Part shown: in pieces, positions 9,296-18,459 of the stretch | Layout of the letters: the number at the start of each line of letters is the position of its first letter | How positions within the stretch are numbered: the first letter of the stretch is position 1 | DNA from: Oscillospiraceae bacterium | GTDB lineage: Bacteria > Bacillota > Clostridia > Oscillospirales > CAG-272 | NCBI GenBank assembly: GCA_015064135.1 | Contig: SVSU01000011.1 | Coordinates: forward strand, 1 to 32,263 | Length of the DNA: 32,263 bases | Direction: 5' to 3' | Position numbers and translations under genes: made by a program | Notes under the pieces: generated by a model | The model's database searches: none | Told to the model about the DNA's origin: nothing | The model's input: the letters and a program-made list of their open reading frames with translations, nothing else

Positions 9296-9316
9296 GAAAC
9301 CGGCTCTTTTTTTGGT
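9285..9316 (+). terminator. Rho-independent terminator
   Basis: aaAGAGCtgagaaaccgGCTCTttttttgg. Confidence 0.75.
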
Positions 9317-9334
9317 GTATTTAGAAAATCTAAA

Positions 9335-9363
9335 TTGACTTTAAAGGAAAAATCGGGTATAAT
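9335..9363 (+). promoter_or_regulatory. Promoter of the NSS symporter gene
   Basis: TTGACT, 17-nt spacer, TATAAT; about 185 nt of leader follow before the CDS. Coordinates approximate. Confidence 0.6.
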
Positions 9364-9548
9364 ATTTGTACAAAATACAATATAATGGAGTTTAGTGTGA
9401 AAAACAAGCAAACAAAAAAGGATGTGCAGCTGTTTCACACAAGAAAATCCCTTTGTAAACGGGACCAACCGTTTTCAATCCCCTTTGGGGATCGGGCTTT
9501 TCCTATCGTATTTGTTCGCCGCATAAATGCGGCAGATGGGAGATTTTT

Positions 9549-10919
9549 ATGAATCAAAGAGAAAAATTCGGTTCACGTCTCGGATTTATCCTTATTTCCG
9601 CAGGATGTGCCATTGGACTTGGCAATGTGTACCGTTTTCCCAACATTACCGCTGCTTACGGCGGAGCATTTTTTGTGCTGATCTATCTTGTATTTCTGTT
9701 GCTCCTCGGAATCCCCGTTCTTTGTGCGGAGCTTTCTGTGGGTCGTGCCAGCCAGAGGAGCATTGCTTCCTCCTTTGAGGTTCTTGAGGGGAAAGGGCAG
9801 AAGTGGCATCTCATGAAGTACCTCGGTATCGGCGGCAACTATCTCATTATGATGTGCTATACATCGGTTGCAGGATTGATGCTGATTTATTTCGTGAAGT
9901 ATTTAACGGGCAGCATTTCTTCGGCGAGCACTCCCGCTGAGCTGAAGGAATTGTTCGGTGCCACGGTAGGGAATGTATACTCTCCCCTCCTTGCCATGAT
10001 CGTTACAGTCGTACTTTGCTTCCTTGTATGCTCCCTCGGACTGCAGAAGGGGGTAGAGAGGATCACAAAGGTCATGATGATCGCACTTCTTTTGCTCATT
10101 GTAGGTCTTGGTGTGTACTGCTGTACTCTTGACGGTACCGCAGATGGCTTGAAATTCTATCTGATTCCTTCTCCTGAAAACATTGAAAAGGTGGGTATCT
10201 GGACCACCGTTTCCGCCGCCATGGGTCAGGCTTTCTTTACCCTGAGCCTCGGCATCGGTTCCATAGCGGTGTTCGGAAGCTATATCGGGAAGGACAGATC
10301 CCTTCTCGGGGAGGCTGTGACCATTGTTGGGCTTGACACCTTCGTTGCCCTTTGCTCGGGATTTATCATTTTCCCTGCCTGCTTTACATTCGGGGGAGGG
10401 GTGAATGTGAATCCTGAAACCCTTGATGCATCATTCCTGTTTACCACCCTTTCTTCCATCTTCAATGCCATGCCCGGGGGACGTATTGTAGGTGCGCTTT
10501 TCTTCCTGTTTATGCTTTTTGCGGCATATTCAACTGTTATCGCCGTGTTTGAGAATATTATGTCCTTCTGGCTTGAAAAAACAAGTCTTAACAGAAAGTC
10601 CATTGCAGTTATCAATATTGCTCTTGTTATTGTTCTCAGTCTGCCTGCTGTGCTCAGTTTTAATATTCTTTCCGATTTCAAAATACTTGGCATGGATATG
10701 CAGACATTGGAAGATAAGATTTCTGCAAACATTCTTCTCCCCTTCGGAAGCCTTTTGTATATGGTGTTCTGCACCTCACGATACGGCTGGGGATGGGATA
10801 ATTTCCTCTGCGAAGTCAACACGGGAAAGGGTGCAAAACTGCCGCGAATGCTGAGGGTATACATGAGTTATGTTCTGCCCCTTATTATTGCATTTATCCT
10901 GCTTATGCCCCTGTTTTGA
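9549..10919 (+). CDS. Sodium:neurotransmitter symporter (NSS/SNF) family transporter
   Basis: FGSRLGFILISAGCAIGLGNVYRFPNITAAYGGAFFVLIYLVFLLLLGIPVL is the NSS N-terminal signature; about 11-12 TM. Confidence 0.93.
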   Translation: MNQREKFGSRLGFILISAGCAIGLGNVYRFPNITAAYGGAFFVLIYLVFLLLLGIPVLCAELSVGRASQRSIASSFEVLEGKGQKWHLMKYLGIGGNYLIMMCYTSVAGLMLIYFVKYLTGSISSASTPAELKELFGATVGNVYSPLLAMIVTVVLCFLVCSLGLQKGVERITKVMMIALLLLIVGLGVYCCTLDGTADGLKFYLIPSPENIEKVGIWTTVSAAMGQAFFTLSLGIGSIAVFGSYIGKDRSLLGEAVTIVGLDTFVALCSGFIIFPACFTFGGGVNVNPETLDASFLFTTLSSIFNAMPGGRIVGALFFLFMLFAAYSTVIAVFENIMSFWLEKTSLNRKSIAVINIALVIVLSLPAVLSFNILSDFKILGMDMQTLEDKISANILLPFGSLLYMVFCTSRYGWGWDNFLCEVNTGKGAKLPRMLRVYMSYVLPLIIAFILLMPLF

Positions 10920-10947
10920 TATGCTAATAAAAGAATGAGGTGTTTCT

Positions 10948-12663
10948 ATGTTAAAACGCTTTGCCGTATATTACCGTTCCCAGATGAAGCTGTTCATTGC
11001 CGACCTTGTCTGCGCTCTGCTTCTTGCGGTATGTGACCTTATTTATCCTATGATTACGCGGAATATGCTGAATATCTATATTCCCAATAATCAAATCAAG
11101 CTGCTCCTTATCTGGGCGGTCATTCTTCTGTCAATCTATCTTCTGAAAACCGCACTCAACTATTTTGTTTCCTACTGGGGACATTTGGTGGGTGTGGCGA
11201 TGCAGGCAGATATGCGCCGCGATGTGTTTGCTCACCTGCAGAAGCTGCCCGTTACATATTTTGACAACAACAAGACAGGTACCATCATGTCCCGAATCGT
11301 CAGCGACCTGATGGATATATCCGAGCTTGCCCACCATGGCCCCGAGGATATTTTCATTTCCGTTATTACCATCATCGGCGCCTTTATTATGATGAGCAGC
11401 ATTTATTTCCCCCTTGCTGTCATCGTTGTCCTTGCACTTCCCATTATGGTGATCTTCGCTTCAAAGCTCCGCGTGAAAATGGGAGAGGCATTTACCGCCA
11501 CCCGTGTGGAGATTGGCGAGATCAACGCAGGACTGGAGAACAGCATTGCAGGCATCCGTGTTGCAAAAGCCTATACAAGCGGAGACTACGAAAACCGTCA
11601 GTTTGCAAAGGGAAACAAAAAGTTTGTGACTGCCCGTTCAAAGGCATACAAGGTCATGGCACAGTTCCACAGCGGTACCACCTTTATCGGAGATTTTCTT
11701 CAGATCGTGCTCTATGTGGCAGGCGGTCTGTTTTGCGCCGCAGGGAAGATCGATATCGGCGATTTCACAGCCTTTGTCCTTTATATCGGTGTGTTCATGA
11801 ACCCCGTCAGACGTTTGATCTCCTTTGTGGAGCAGTACCAGAACGGTATGACGGGCTTCCGGAGGTTTACCGAGATCATGGATTATCCTGCGGAGGAAGA
11901 TGCCCCCGATGCGGCGGAGATGGGCAGAGCGAAGGGGGAAATTGAGTTTAAGGATGTGAGCTTCCGCTATGAAGAAGGGAAGGACGTCCTTCGCAGTCTG
12001 AGCTTCAAGCTGGATGCCGGAAAGACTTTGGCTCTGGTTGGGCCATCGGGGGGCGGAAAGACTACCATTTGCCATCTGATTCCACGTTTTTACGATATTC
12101 TTGAGGGTTCCGTTACCCTTGACGGATGTGATATCCGAAGGATCACCCTTGAGTCTCTCAGGCAGAATATCGGCATGGTTGCCCAGGACGTATTCCTGTT
12201 CAATGCCACCATTTACGAGAATATCTGCTACGGGACACCCGACGCCACCATGGAACAGGTAAGAGAGGCGGCGGAGAGAGCGAATATTCTTTCCTATATC
12301 GAATCTCTTCCAGACGGCTTCAATACCATCGTCGGCGAGAGGGGCGTGAAGCTGTCGGGCGGTCAGAAGCAGCGTGTCGCCATTGCCAGGGTGTTCCTTA
12401 AAAATCCGCCCATTCTCATTCTTGACGAAGCAACGAGCGCCCTTGACAACGCCACGGAGCTGATGATCCAGCAGAGCCTGGAGGAGCTTTGCAAGGGAAG
12501 GACTACACTTGTTGTAGCTCACCGCCTGACCACCATCAAAAATGCGGACGAGATCTTAGTCATTACGGACAACGGCATTGAGGAGAGGGGAGATCACGCA
12601 TCCCTCCTTGCTCAAAACGGCATTTACGCAGGACTGTGGAACGGTATGTCCCAAACAAGATAA
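10948..12663 (+). CDS. ABC transporter, fused permease/ATP-binding (exporter type)
   Basis: TMD plus NBD with Walker A GPSGGGKTT, LSGGQKQRVAIARVFL, Walker B ILILDEATSALD, H-loop VVAHRLTTI. Confidence 0.95.
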   Translation: MLKRFAVYYRSQMKLFIADLVCALLLAVCDLIYPMITRNMLNIYIPNNQIKLLLIWAVILLSIYLLKTALNYFVSYWGHLVGVAMQADMRRDVFAHLQKLPVTYFDNNKTGTIMSRIVSDLMDISELAHHGPEDIFISVITIIGAFIMMSSIYFPLAVIVVLALPIMVIFASKLRVKMGEAFTATRVEIGEINAGLENSIAGIRVAKAYTSGDYENRQFAKGNKKFVTARSKAYKVMAQFHSGTTFIGDFLQIVLYVAGGLFCAAGKIDIGDFTAFVLYIGVFMNPVRRLISFVEQYQNGMTGFRRFTEIMDYPAEEDAPDAAEMGRAKGEIEFKDVSFRYEEGKDVLRSLSFKLDAGKTLALVGPSGGGKTTICHLIPRFYDILEGSVTLDGCDIRRITLESLRQNIGMVAQDVFLFNATIYENICYGTPDATMEQVREAAERANILSYIESLPDGFNTIVGERGVKLSGGQKQRVAIARVFLKNPPILILDEATSALDNATELMIQQSLEELCKGRTTLVVAHRLTTIKNADEILVITDNGIEERGDHASLLAQNGIYAGLWNGMSQTR

Positions 12664-12667
12664 CAAA

Positions 12668-12706
12668 AAGAGGAAAGCCGAAGGGAAACGGTTTTCCTCT
12701 TTTTCT
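12668..12706 (+). terminator. Rho-independent terminator
   Basis: aaaaaGAGGAAAGCCGaagggaaaCGGTTTTCCTCtttttctg. Confidence 0.85.
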
Positions 12707-12720
12707 GATATAATAGCGCG

Positions 12721-14877
12721 TTACAGCAGTTCCGCTGTTTCAAAGGCATTGATTATCGCTTCTCGTGGGAGATGGGAGCTGAGATAACACAGACCTTCAA
12801 CGGGAATATGGTCTTTGATATGGAGCATTTCGTCACCCATATCCTTTTTTACAATATAGTCGTCGGGGGAGAGGGAGAGTTTCATTTTACCGCTGCCCGA
12901 GATGTGCCAGAATGCAACATAACGGGTATCGTTTCGCTGAAACAGAAAGGCACGAAGCTCCCGGAACGGAGTTTTGATCTGCTCATAAGGTACAAGCTCA
13001 TATTCCCATTGTTCGTTTATGAGAAGATGGAATTCCTTGCCCGGCTCGCGCAGCATGAGTTTCTGTTCCTCCGTCAGCCAATTCTTTCGGCGAACATCCT
13101 CCCAACGGCGCATGACCTCAAGAATATCGTCGGTTCTCGGATGCCGTTTTAAATTGTTCAGATCCATTTGGATGGCGGCAGGACAATCCCACGAGGCGGC
13201 TTTGCTTGTGCCGTATTCAAAAAGATCTGCCTGAGTTCCCATGGTTTCCTCCGAGGGAAGGCAGAGATTCCACCAGCCAAAATTGATTCTTGAGAAATCC
13301 TGCCGCATACGGGGAGCTTCTTCAAGGGGATGTCTGTCAATGGCACGTTTGAATTTCTCAGGTGGGAACACATCAAAGGCATTTCCCCCCGACTGGTGGT
13401 GCCATCCGAAGTGGGCCTTTGCCGCCCCTTCGGTGAAAAGCGGAGATGGGGACAGCTTTTTATACACGCGGTATTGTGCGCTCGGAATGTGGATTCCGTA
13501 GGGAATATTGGTGCCCTCCGAGCCGTCGAAATAGACGAATTCAAAACCCATGCTGTAAATATCGGCGATTTTGTCCGCAATTTCATCCTGCAGATCTGTT
13601 GTCTGATCCACATAGGCGCTCATTGCTCCAAATTCGCTGATGTCAAGGATCCCTCCTCTCAATCCTGTGGGATGAGATGAGATTGACGTGTTGTACTGCC
13701 CGCGTTTACAGCCTGTGAATTTATATGGCGGTTCCGTGGTGAAGGCTTCGTAGGATATCATCTCACCGCCGAAGGTCAGATAACGGCAGGCAGGATGCAT
13801 TTCGCTGTCCGTTGGGTTCTGTGCCACATAAACCTCCGTGCTATCCTCCAAAAGGGGACGTGAGAGGATAAACTCACGCTTCAGATTGATTCTGTAATCA
13901 ACGGTTGGGGTCACATATCTGCTTTTCAGACCTATGTGTGTCTGCAGAATATGCAGTCCCGGGGTGATTCCGGCTGATTTTAATCTGGCAAGAACCATTT
14001 TCAGATCTTCTCGCCCGTTTTTGTAAGAGGGGAGGTAGTCGTAGTCGCCGCAGAAGAAATATCCTTCTTCCTTGATAAATGCTGTGTAGTAAATGAGCAT
14101 CAGACGGAAACCGCCCTTTTGGGCATAAGCGATGTGCTCATCCACATTGTCGGGGGTCAGGCAGGCGGTCCAGAATTCGGAGGAATTGATGGTAGGGTGA
14201 TTCCGTCTGCTTGCCACACCGCGGGGGAGATCATAATCCTCCTCCAGCGACTCCACAGCATCGAGAAAACGATTGGTGGGGGCGGCGATGAGTGCGGTGG
14301 GACACCCTTTCAGCTTCAGACTCTTCACCGACTCTGCCGTCAGGAGACGATACCCTTTTCTCCGTTCCGAGCCGATCTTTGTATAGGGGGAAATGCCAAG
14401 AACGTTGATCGCGGCACGCTCATCCCAGGAAACGTTCATCCACTCGCCGAAATTGGTTCGGTTTTTTACGGGAATCCGAAGGAGACAGAACTCCACAGCA
14501 GGCGGCGCGGTCATGCAGAGATCGGGATAACTTTCGGGAGAGAGGATGAAGTCAACAAGCTCAAAAGAGATATACTGCGCAGCTTCTTTTACCGTTACCA
14601 CAGCCTCGTAGGGAGCAATTTCAAATCCCACAATGAGCCTGTCACCGTCCCTTCGCAGAGAGTTTCCGTGATAGGTGGTGCGGCAGTTGGGGTGGGAGAG
14701 CTTGACTTCGTTGTTAAAGGGGCGTTCCTGCGTAACGGAAAAAAGGGAGATGTCCTCCCCGCAGTGCAGACATTCCTCACCCGTTGCTTTGATAATCAGA
14801 CTTTTCACTATGCAGTTTCTGCCCACAGTGAGGGTAAACATTTCATTTTCAAGGACGATATTTTGGTTTTTCATCAT
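12721..14877 (-). CDS. Uncharacterised glycoside-hydrolase-like (TIM-barrel-type) protein
   Basis: 718 aa, long uninterrupted ORF; segments such as FWTACLTPDNVDEHIAYAQKGGFRLMLIYY, LKSAGITPGLHILQTHIG, MGFEFVYFDGSEG and HFGWHHQSGG resemble carbohydrate-active barrels; no family firmly recognised. Confidence 0.6.
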   Translation of the reverse strand: MMKNQNIVLENEMFTLTVGRNCIVKSLIIKATGEECLHCGEDISLFSVTQERPFNNEVKLSHPNCRTTYHGNSLRRDGDRLIVGFEIAPYEAVVTVKEAAQYISFELVDFILSPESYPDLCMTAPPAVEFCLLRIPVKNRTNFGEWMNVSWDERAAINVLGISPYTKIGSERRKGYRLLTAESVKSLKLKGCPTALIAAPTNRFLDAVESLEEDYDLPRGVASRRNHPTINSSEFWTACLTPDNVDEHIAYAQKGGFRLMLIYYTAFIKEEGYFFCGDYDYLPSYKNGREDLKMVLARLKSAGITPGLHILQTHIGLKSRYVTPTVDYRINLKREFILSRPLLEDSTEVYVAQNPTDSEMHPACRYLTFGGEMISYEAFTTEPPYKFTGCKRGQYNTSISSHPTGLRGGILDISEFGAMSAYVDQTTDLQDEIADKIADIYSMGFEFVYFDGSEGTNIPYGIHIPSAQYRVYKKLSPSPLFTEGAAKAHFGWHHQSGGNAFDVFPPEKFKRAIDRHPLEEAPRMRQDFSRINFGWWNLCLPSEETMGTQADLFEYGTSKAASWDCPAAIQMDLNNLKRHPRTDDILEVMRRWEDVRRKNWLTEEQKLMLREPGKEFHLLINEQWEYELVPYEQIKTPFRELRAFLFQRNDTRYVAFWHISGSGKMKLSLSPDDYIVKKDMGDEMLHIKDHIPVEGLCYLSSHLPREAIINAFETAELL

Positions 14878-14915
14878 AGCTCCTCCATGGTGATTTTTGG
14901 CTGATAACGCAGAGA

Positions 14916-14968
14916 GAAAAAGCAGGGGATGGAAAAGGCTTCGTGACAGAGCGCTTCATCTCCTGCTT
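14916..14968 (-). terminator. Terminator of the lipoprotein gene (minus strand)
   Basis: On the minus strand AAAGCAGGAGATG...CATCCCCTGCTTTTTC. Confidence 0.65.
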
Positions 14969-14980
14969 TGGATTATGGGT

Positions 14981-16078
14981 TCAGTTTGCGGAAGTGGGGG
15001 CTTCGCTCATGGTACGGTCGGCATTTTCTGCAATAAATTCCCGTACCTTATCGCCGAGAAGGGTTTGAAGGATAGCATCTTTGCTGTAATTTTCCTCAAA
15101 TTCTTCCAAAGAGGAGAATTCGTAAACCTCCAGTGCATATTCGGTGGCACGTTCGATGTACTCCTCGTCGGAGATGGTGATATTTTCTTCACGGGCGATG
15201 GAGTAGACAATCAACTCTTCCTTGACCACAGCCTTTGCGTCCTCCATCATAGCATCATAGAATTCCTGTTCTGTTGCTTTGTAGTATACGCTGAGGTAAG
15301 TGGAGAAGGGGATTCCCTGGCTCTCAGCATTTGCTTTGTGGGCATTGACGGCAACATCATACCAATTGTTCAGCTCCTGCTCGGGGTATTCTATAAGGGT
15401 GGTGTTTTCCACAACCACCGACCATGTCTGATTGACGACGGACTGCATCAACTGGTCGTTGGCGTAGTCATACAGATTCTCCTCAACGGCTGCCTCAAAG
15501 TCCGCAATGGAGTCGTAGCCCAGATAAGCCTGAGCAAAAGTGTCGGTGTACATGGGAAGCTCAAGGGTAGTTATTTGTTGGAGAGTAATATCGTAATGAA
15601 CGGTCTTTCCGGCATATTCGGGGACGGCTGTGTATGTGTCGGGGAGGGCAATGTCCAGTGAGATCACATCTCCCGCATAATGCCCAGCCAGCGCCGCTTC
15701 AGCTTCGGGGGGGAGGACAGATGCGGAGCCCGATCCCAGAGTAATTTTTTGCCCCTGAGTTGATTTGGCGACAGTATCTTCAGTGGAAGAGATGAAGTCG
15801 ATGTACAGAATATCTCCCTTGGCGGCACCACGATCTGTAACGGCGATATTTCTTCCGTAATAGTAGATTGTGGAATCAATCTCGCTTTGGATCTGTTCAT
15901 CGGTGATGCTGATGGGGTAAACATTGGCGGCAAGCCCCTTGTATTCCGCCAGGTCAATGTATTTTGTCAAATCGTAATTGTATTTTTTATATATAAAATC
16001 ATCTTTTCCGCAGGAGATAAAACAGCCTGCAAGCATACCTGCTGATAAAATACCGCATAAGATTTTTTGTGTTTTCAT
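14981..16078 (-). CDS. Trigger-factor-like lipoprotein (FKBP-like PPIase plus TF C-terminal-like chaperone region)
   Basis: Lipobox GMLAGC; ITDEQIQSEIDSTIYYYG..., GDILYIDFISS..., LGSGSASVLPPEAEAALAGHYAGDVISLDIALPDTY (FKBP-like), then a helical region like the trigger factor C-domain. Confidence 0.7.
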   Translation of the reverse strand: MKTQKILCGILSAGMLAGCFISCGKDDFIYKKYNYDLTKYIDLAEYKGLAANVYPISITDEQIQSEIDSTIYYYGRNIAVTDRGAAKGDILYIDFISSTEDTVAKSTQGQKITLGSGSASVLPPEAEAALAGHYAGDVISLDIALPDTYTAVPEYAGKTVHYDITLQQITTLELPMYTDTFAQAYLGYDSIADFEAAVEENLYDYANDQLMQSVVNQTWSVVVENTTLIEYPEQELNNWYDVAVNAHKANAESQGIPFSTYLSVYYKATEQEFYDAMMEDAKAVVKEELIVYSIAREENITISDEEYIERATEYALEVYEFSSLEEFEENYSKDAILQTLLGDKVREFIAENADRTMSEAPTSAN

Positions 16079-16084
16079 GGTAAT

Positions 16085-16804
16085 TCAGTCCCTTCTTTGT
16101 CTTTTGTCTGCCGATGCTGTAATCATTCCGAGGAGGGGAAATACAGCTTCGCACAGCAGAACAGGTATTCCGCCGTATATTACGATTATGCGGAGGAAGC
16201 TCCCCAGTGCCTCAGCAAACTCCGAGGCGGCAAGTGGAGCATAGGTGAAATAATACTCAATAAAATAAACAACTTCACGAATAAGCTCTGATGCTGTAAA
16301 AAGGACGAGTGCACATCTTGCCGAAAGTTTTGCAGAGACTCGTTTTTCCTTTGTTCTGTGGGGGTGCCAATCTTTTAGCCGCAGGAAAAAACGAGATACC
16401 GCAAGGGCTAAAAGCAGAAATACGGATTCGTAAATTAGTTGAATACCCAGAGAGATCAGAGCAAGGGGAATGCCGTAATTCATCAGTGCTGAGGATAAAA
16501 TGTCAATGAATAAGCGAACCGCATTTTCAAAAACAAGACCGAGAAAAAACACCAGTGCAAGACGAGAGCCGACCTTTTTCGAGATATGCCATGTACCGTA
16601 TGCAACGGCGGAATATCCGATAGCGTTTTTTACTCCATACATAATTTCTGCGGCAAGTTGAAGAACATCCGCAACCCATGGTGCATAGCTTATGTCCACA
16701 GCCACATTGCTGTAAGCGAAGGTCAATGCTCGGCTGATGGCAATAACAAGGAAAAGGGCAAAGCCAAACCAAAAATATAAGAATCCCTTGTTTTTTGTCT
16801 TCAT
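16085..16804 (-). CDS. Polytopic membrane protein of unknown function
   Basis: Several hydrophobic segments (FLYFWFGFALFLVIAISRALTF..., LALVFFLGLVFENAVRLFIDIL...); start assigned at MKTKNKG (16804) behind an A/G-rich SD. Confidence 0.6.
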   Translation of the reverse strand: MKTKNKGFLYFWFGFALFLVIAISRALTFAYSNVAVDISYAPWVADVLQLAAEIMYGVKNAIGYSAVAYGTWHISKKVGSRLALVFFLGLVFENAVRLFIDILSSALMNYGIPLALISLGIQLIYESVFLLLALAVSRFFLRLKDWHPHRTKEKRVSAKLSARCALVLFTASELIREVVYFIEYYFTYAPLAASEFAEALGSFLRIIVIYGGIPVLLCEAVFPLLGMITASADKRQRRD

Positions 16805-16954
16805 ATGACGAACCCTTCCTTCTTTTATCGTTTTATTATAGCACATTCCGGTGGTTATTTGTTGATGGTTTTGTAAACAATACAGGAATATCTGCAAAGT
16901 AAATGAATATAATGGAATAGCAGCATATGAAAAATGAAAGGAAGAATAATTCAA

Positions 16955-17887
16955 ATGAATACAACAGACGGGCCTGTTATGGGAATCCAGGGACATTTGG
17001 ACTACGAAAAAATGATGCAGTACATCGGTGTGCTGTCCGAGCGATACGACGATTTGAATGTGAGCTATATCGGAGCGACTATTCTTGACAAAGCCATTCC
17101 CGTTCTGAATCTGGGCAATCCGAGGGCATCAAAAAGTATTTTGTATGTGGGAGGGGTAGGCGGAGCAGACGGTGCGGTATCTGCTGTCCTGCTCAGATTT
17201 GTGAATGAATACTTTGAATTCTTAAAAAACGGACGGCGGATGTACAGCGTCAGTCTCCCGTACCTTTTTGAAAACCGCAGGATCTGTGTTGTCCCCATGC
17301 TGAACTGCGACGGATGCACCATATACCGAAACGGATGCGGAGACAGTATTCTCAGAGACAGGCTTCTCGGCATGAATGGCAGTGAGGATTTCAGTGAGTG
17401 GTATGCCAATGCCAGAGGAGTTGATCTGCGCCGTAATTTTTCCGCAGGTTTTCAGGTATACAAAGGGGAGGCGGCAAAGAAAGGTGTTGACATCGGGGGA
17501 AGAGAGGGCTATTGCGGCACATCTCCCGAAAGCGAGCCCGAGACAGCATCCCTTTGCAATTACATCCGAATGCATAACGGAACCTCCATGATGCTTCATC
17601 TTCACATGGACGACAATAGACTGACCATTCCAACATTTGAGGAGGCAGAGGCGATCGTTCCGCGCTCACGAACCCTTGCACGCTTGCTCTCTCACATGAG
17701 TGGGACAGAAACCGAACGAAAGAGCAAGCCCGATGCTACCCCTGTGGATTGGTATATAACTGAATACTGCCGTCCTGCCTTTGCGCTGGGATGCAAATAT
17801 CCCGACACGGACGGATCGTCAGACGATTACATAAAAATCTACGCCCTTATCAGAGAAGTCTTGTTCAGCGCACCGCTTCTGGTGTGA
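16955..17887 (+). CDS. M14 carboxypeptidase-like protein, apparently lacking canonical HxxE
   Basis: GVDLRRNFSAGF, GTSPESEPETASLCNYIR and LHLHMDDN match M14 motifs; the canonical H-x-x-E position reads GGVGGADG. SD AAGGAAG upstream of ATG 16955 (ORF track opens at 16934). Confidence 0.7.
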   Translation: MNTTDGPVMGIQGHLDYEKMMQYIGVLSERYDDLNVSYIGATILDKAIPVLNLGNPRASKSILYVGGVGGADGAVSAVLLRFVNEYFEFLKNGRRMYSVSLPYLFENRRICVVPMLNCDGCTIYRNGCGDSILRDRLLGMNGSEDFSEWYANARGVDLRRNFSAGFQVYKGEAAKKGVDIGGREGYCGTSPESEPETASLCNYIRMHNGTSMMLHLHMDDNRLTIPTFEEAEAIVPRSRTLARLLSHMSGTETERKSKPDATPVDWYITEYCRPAFALGCKYPDTDGSSDDYIKIYALIREVLFSAPLLV

Positions 17888-17915
17888 GTGATCTTTTTTA
17901 ACAACGCTATAATGG

Positions 17916-17951
17916 AAAAACCTCCCCGGATAATTTATCGGAGAGGTTTTT
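17916..17951. terminator. Bidirectional terminator between convergent genes
   Basis: aaaaaCCTCcCCGGATAatTTATCGGaGAGGttttt, A-run and T-run on opposite flanks. Confidence 0.85.
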
Positions 17952-17973
17952 GGCTATTCTTATACGAATCAGA

Positions 17974-18459
17974 TCAGAACGAAATGCTGTCCTCATCTTC
18001 GTCGGAAACCAGAGGCTCCTGACAGGAGGGGCAAACTACATCTTCGGGGTCAACGGTGTCCTCGATATAGATGGTGTCGCCGCAGTTGGGGCACATAACG
18101 CAGAGGAAGCCGTCGTCGTCTTCGTCGTCATCATCGTCGCCGCAGCAGCAATCGCAGTCGCAGTCGTCATCGTCGCAGCAGCAGCCGCAGTCGCAATCGT
18201 CATCATCGTCATCGTCACAGCCGCAGTCGCAAGCCAGATCCTCGTAAACCAGTTCTTCAACGCAGCCCAGATCCTCGTCGATCTCTTCGATATATGCACT
18301 GCAGGTGTCAAGCTTGTCGTTGAGAGCATCGATCTCGTCAGCCAGCTTGTCGATGATATCGCAGAGCGCGGCGATCACTTTGCCTTCAGCGGTGGTTTTG
18401 TTCAGATCTACGCCGTCAAGAAGCCCCTTGATGTATGCGCTGTTTTCCTTCATGCTCAT
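17974..18459 (-). CDS. CD1247 N-terminal-domain-like protein with Asp/Cys-rich tract and C-terminal zinc-ribbon-like motif
   Basis: N-term MSMKENSAYIKGLLDGVDLNKTTAEGKVIAALCDIIDKLADEIDAL; CDCGCDDDDDDDCDCGCCCDDDDCDCDCCCGDDDDD; CVMCPNCGDTIYIEDTVDPEDVVCPSCQ. Confidence 0.75.
   Translation of the reverse strand: MSMKENSAYIKGLLDGVDLNKTTAEGKVIAALCDIIDKLADEIDALNDKLDTCSAYIEEIDEDLGCVEELVYEDLACDCGCDDDDDDDCDCGCCCDDDDCDCDCCCGDDDDDEDDDGFLCVMCPNCGDTIYIEDTVDPEDVVCPSCQEPLVSDEDEDSISF

Noticed and set aside
11638-12522. 294-aa minus-strand ORF
   Set aside because: Antisense to the ABC exporter, which has all diagnostic motifs.
14119-14904. 261-aa plus-strand ORF
   Set aside because: Antisense to the 718-aa protein gene, which is the better supported frame by length and composition.
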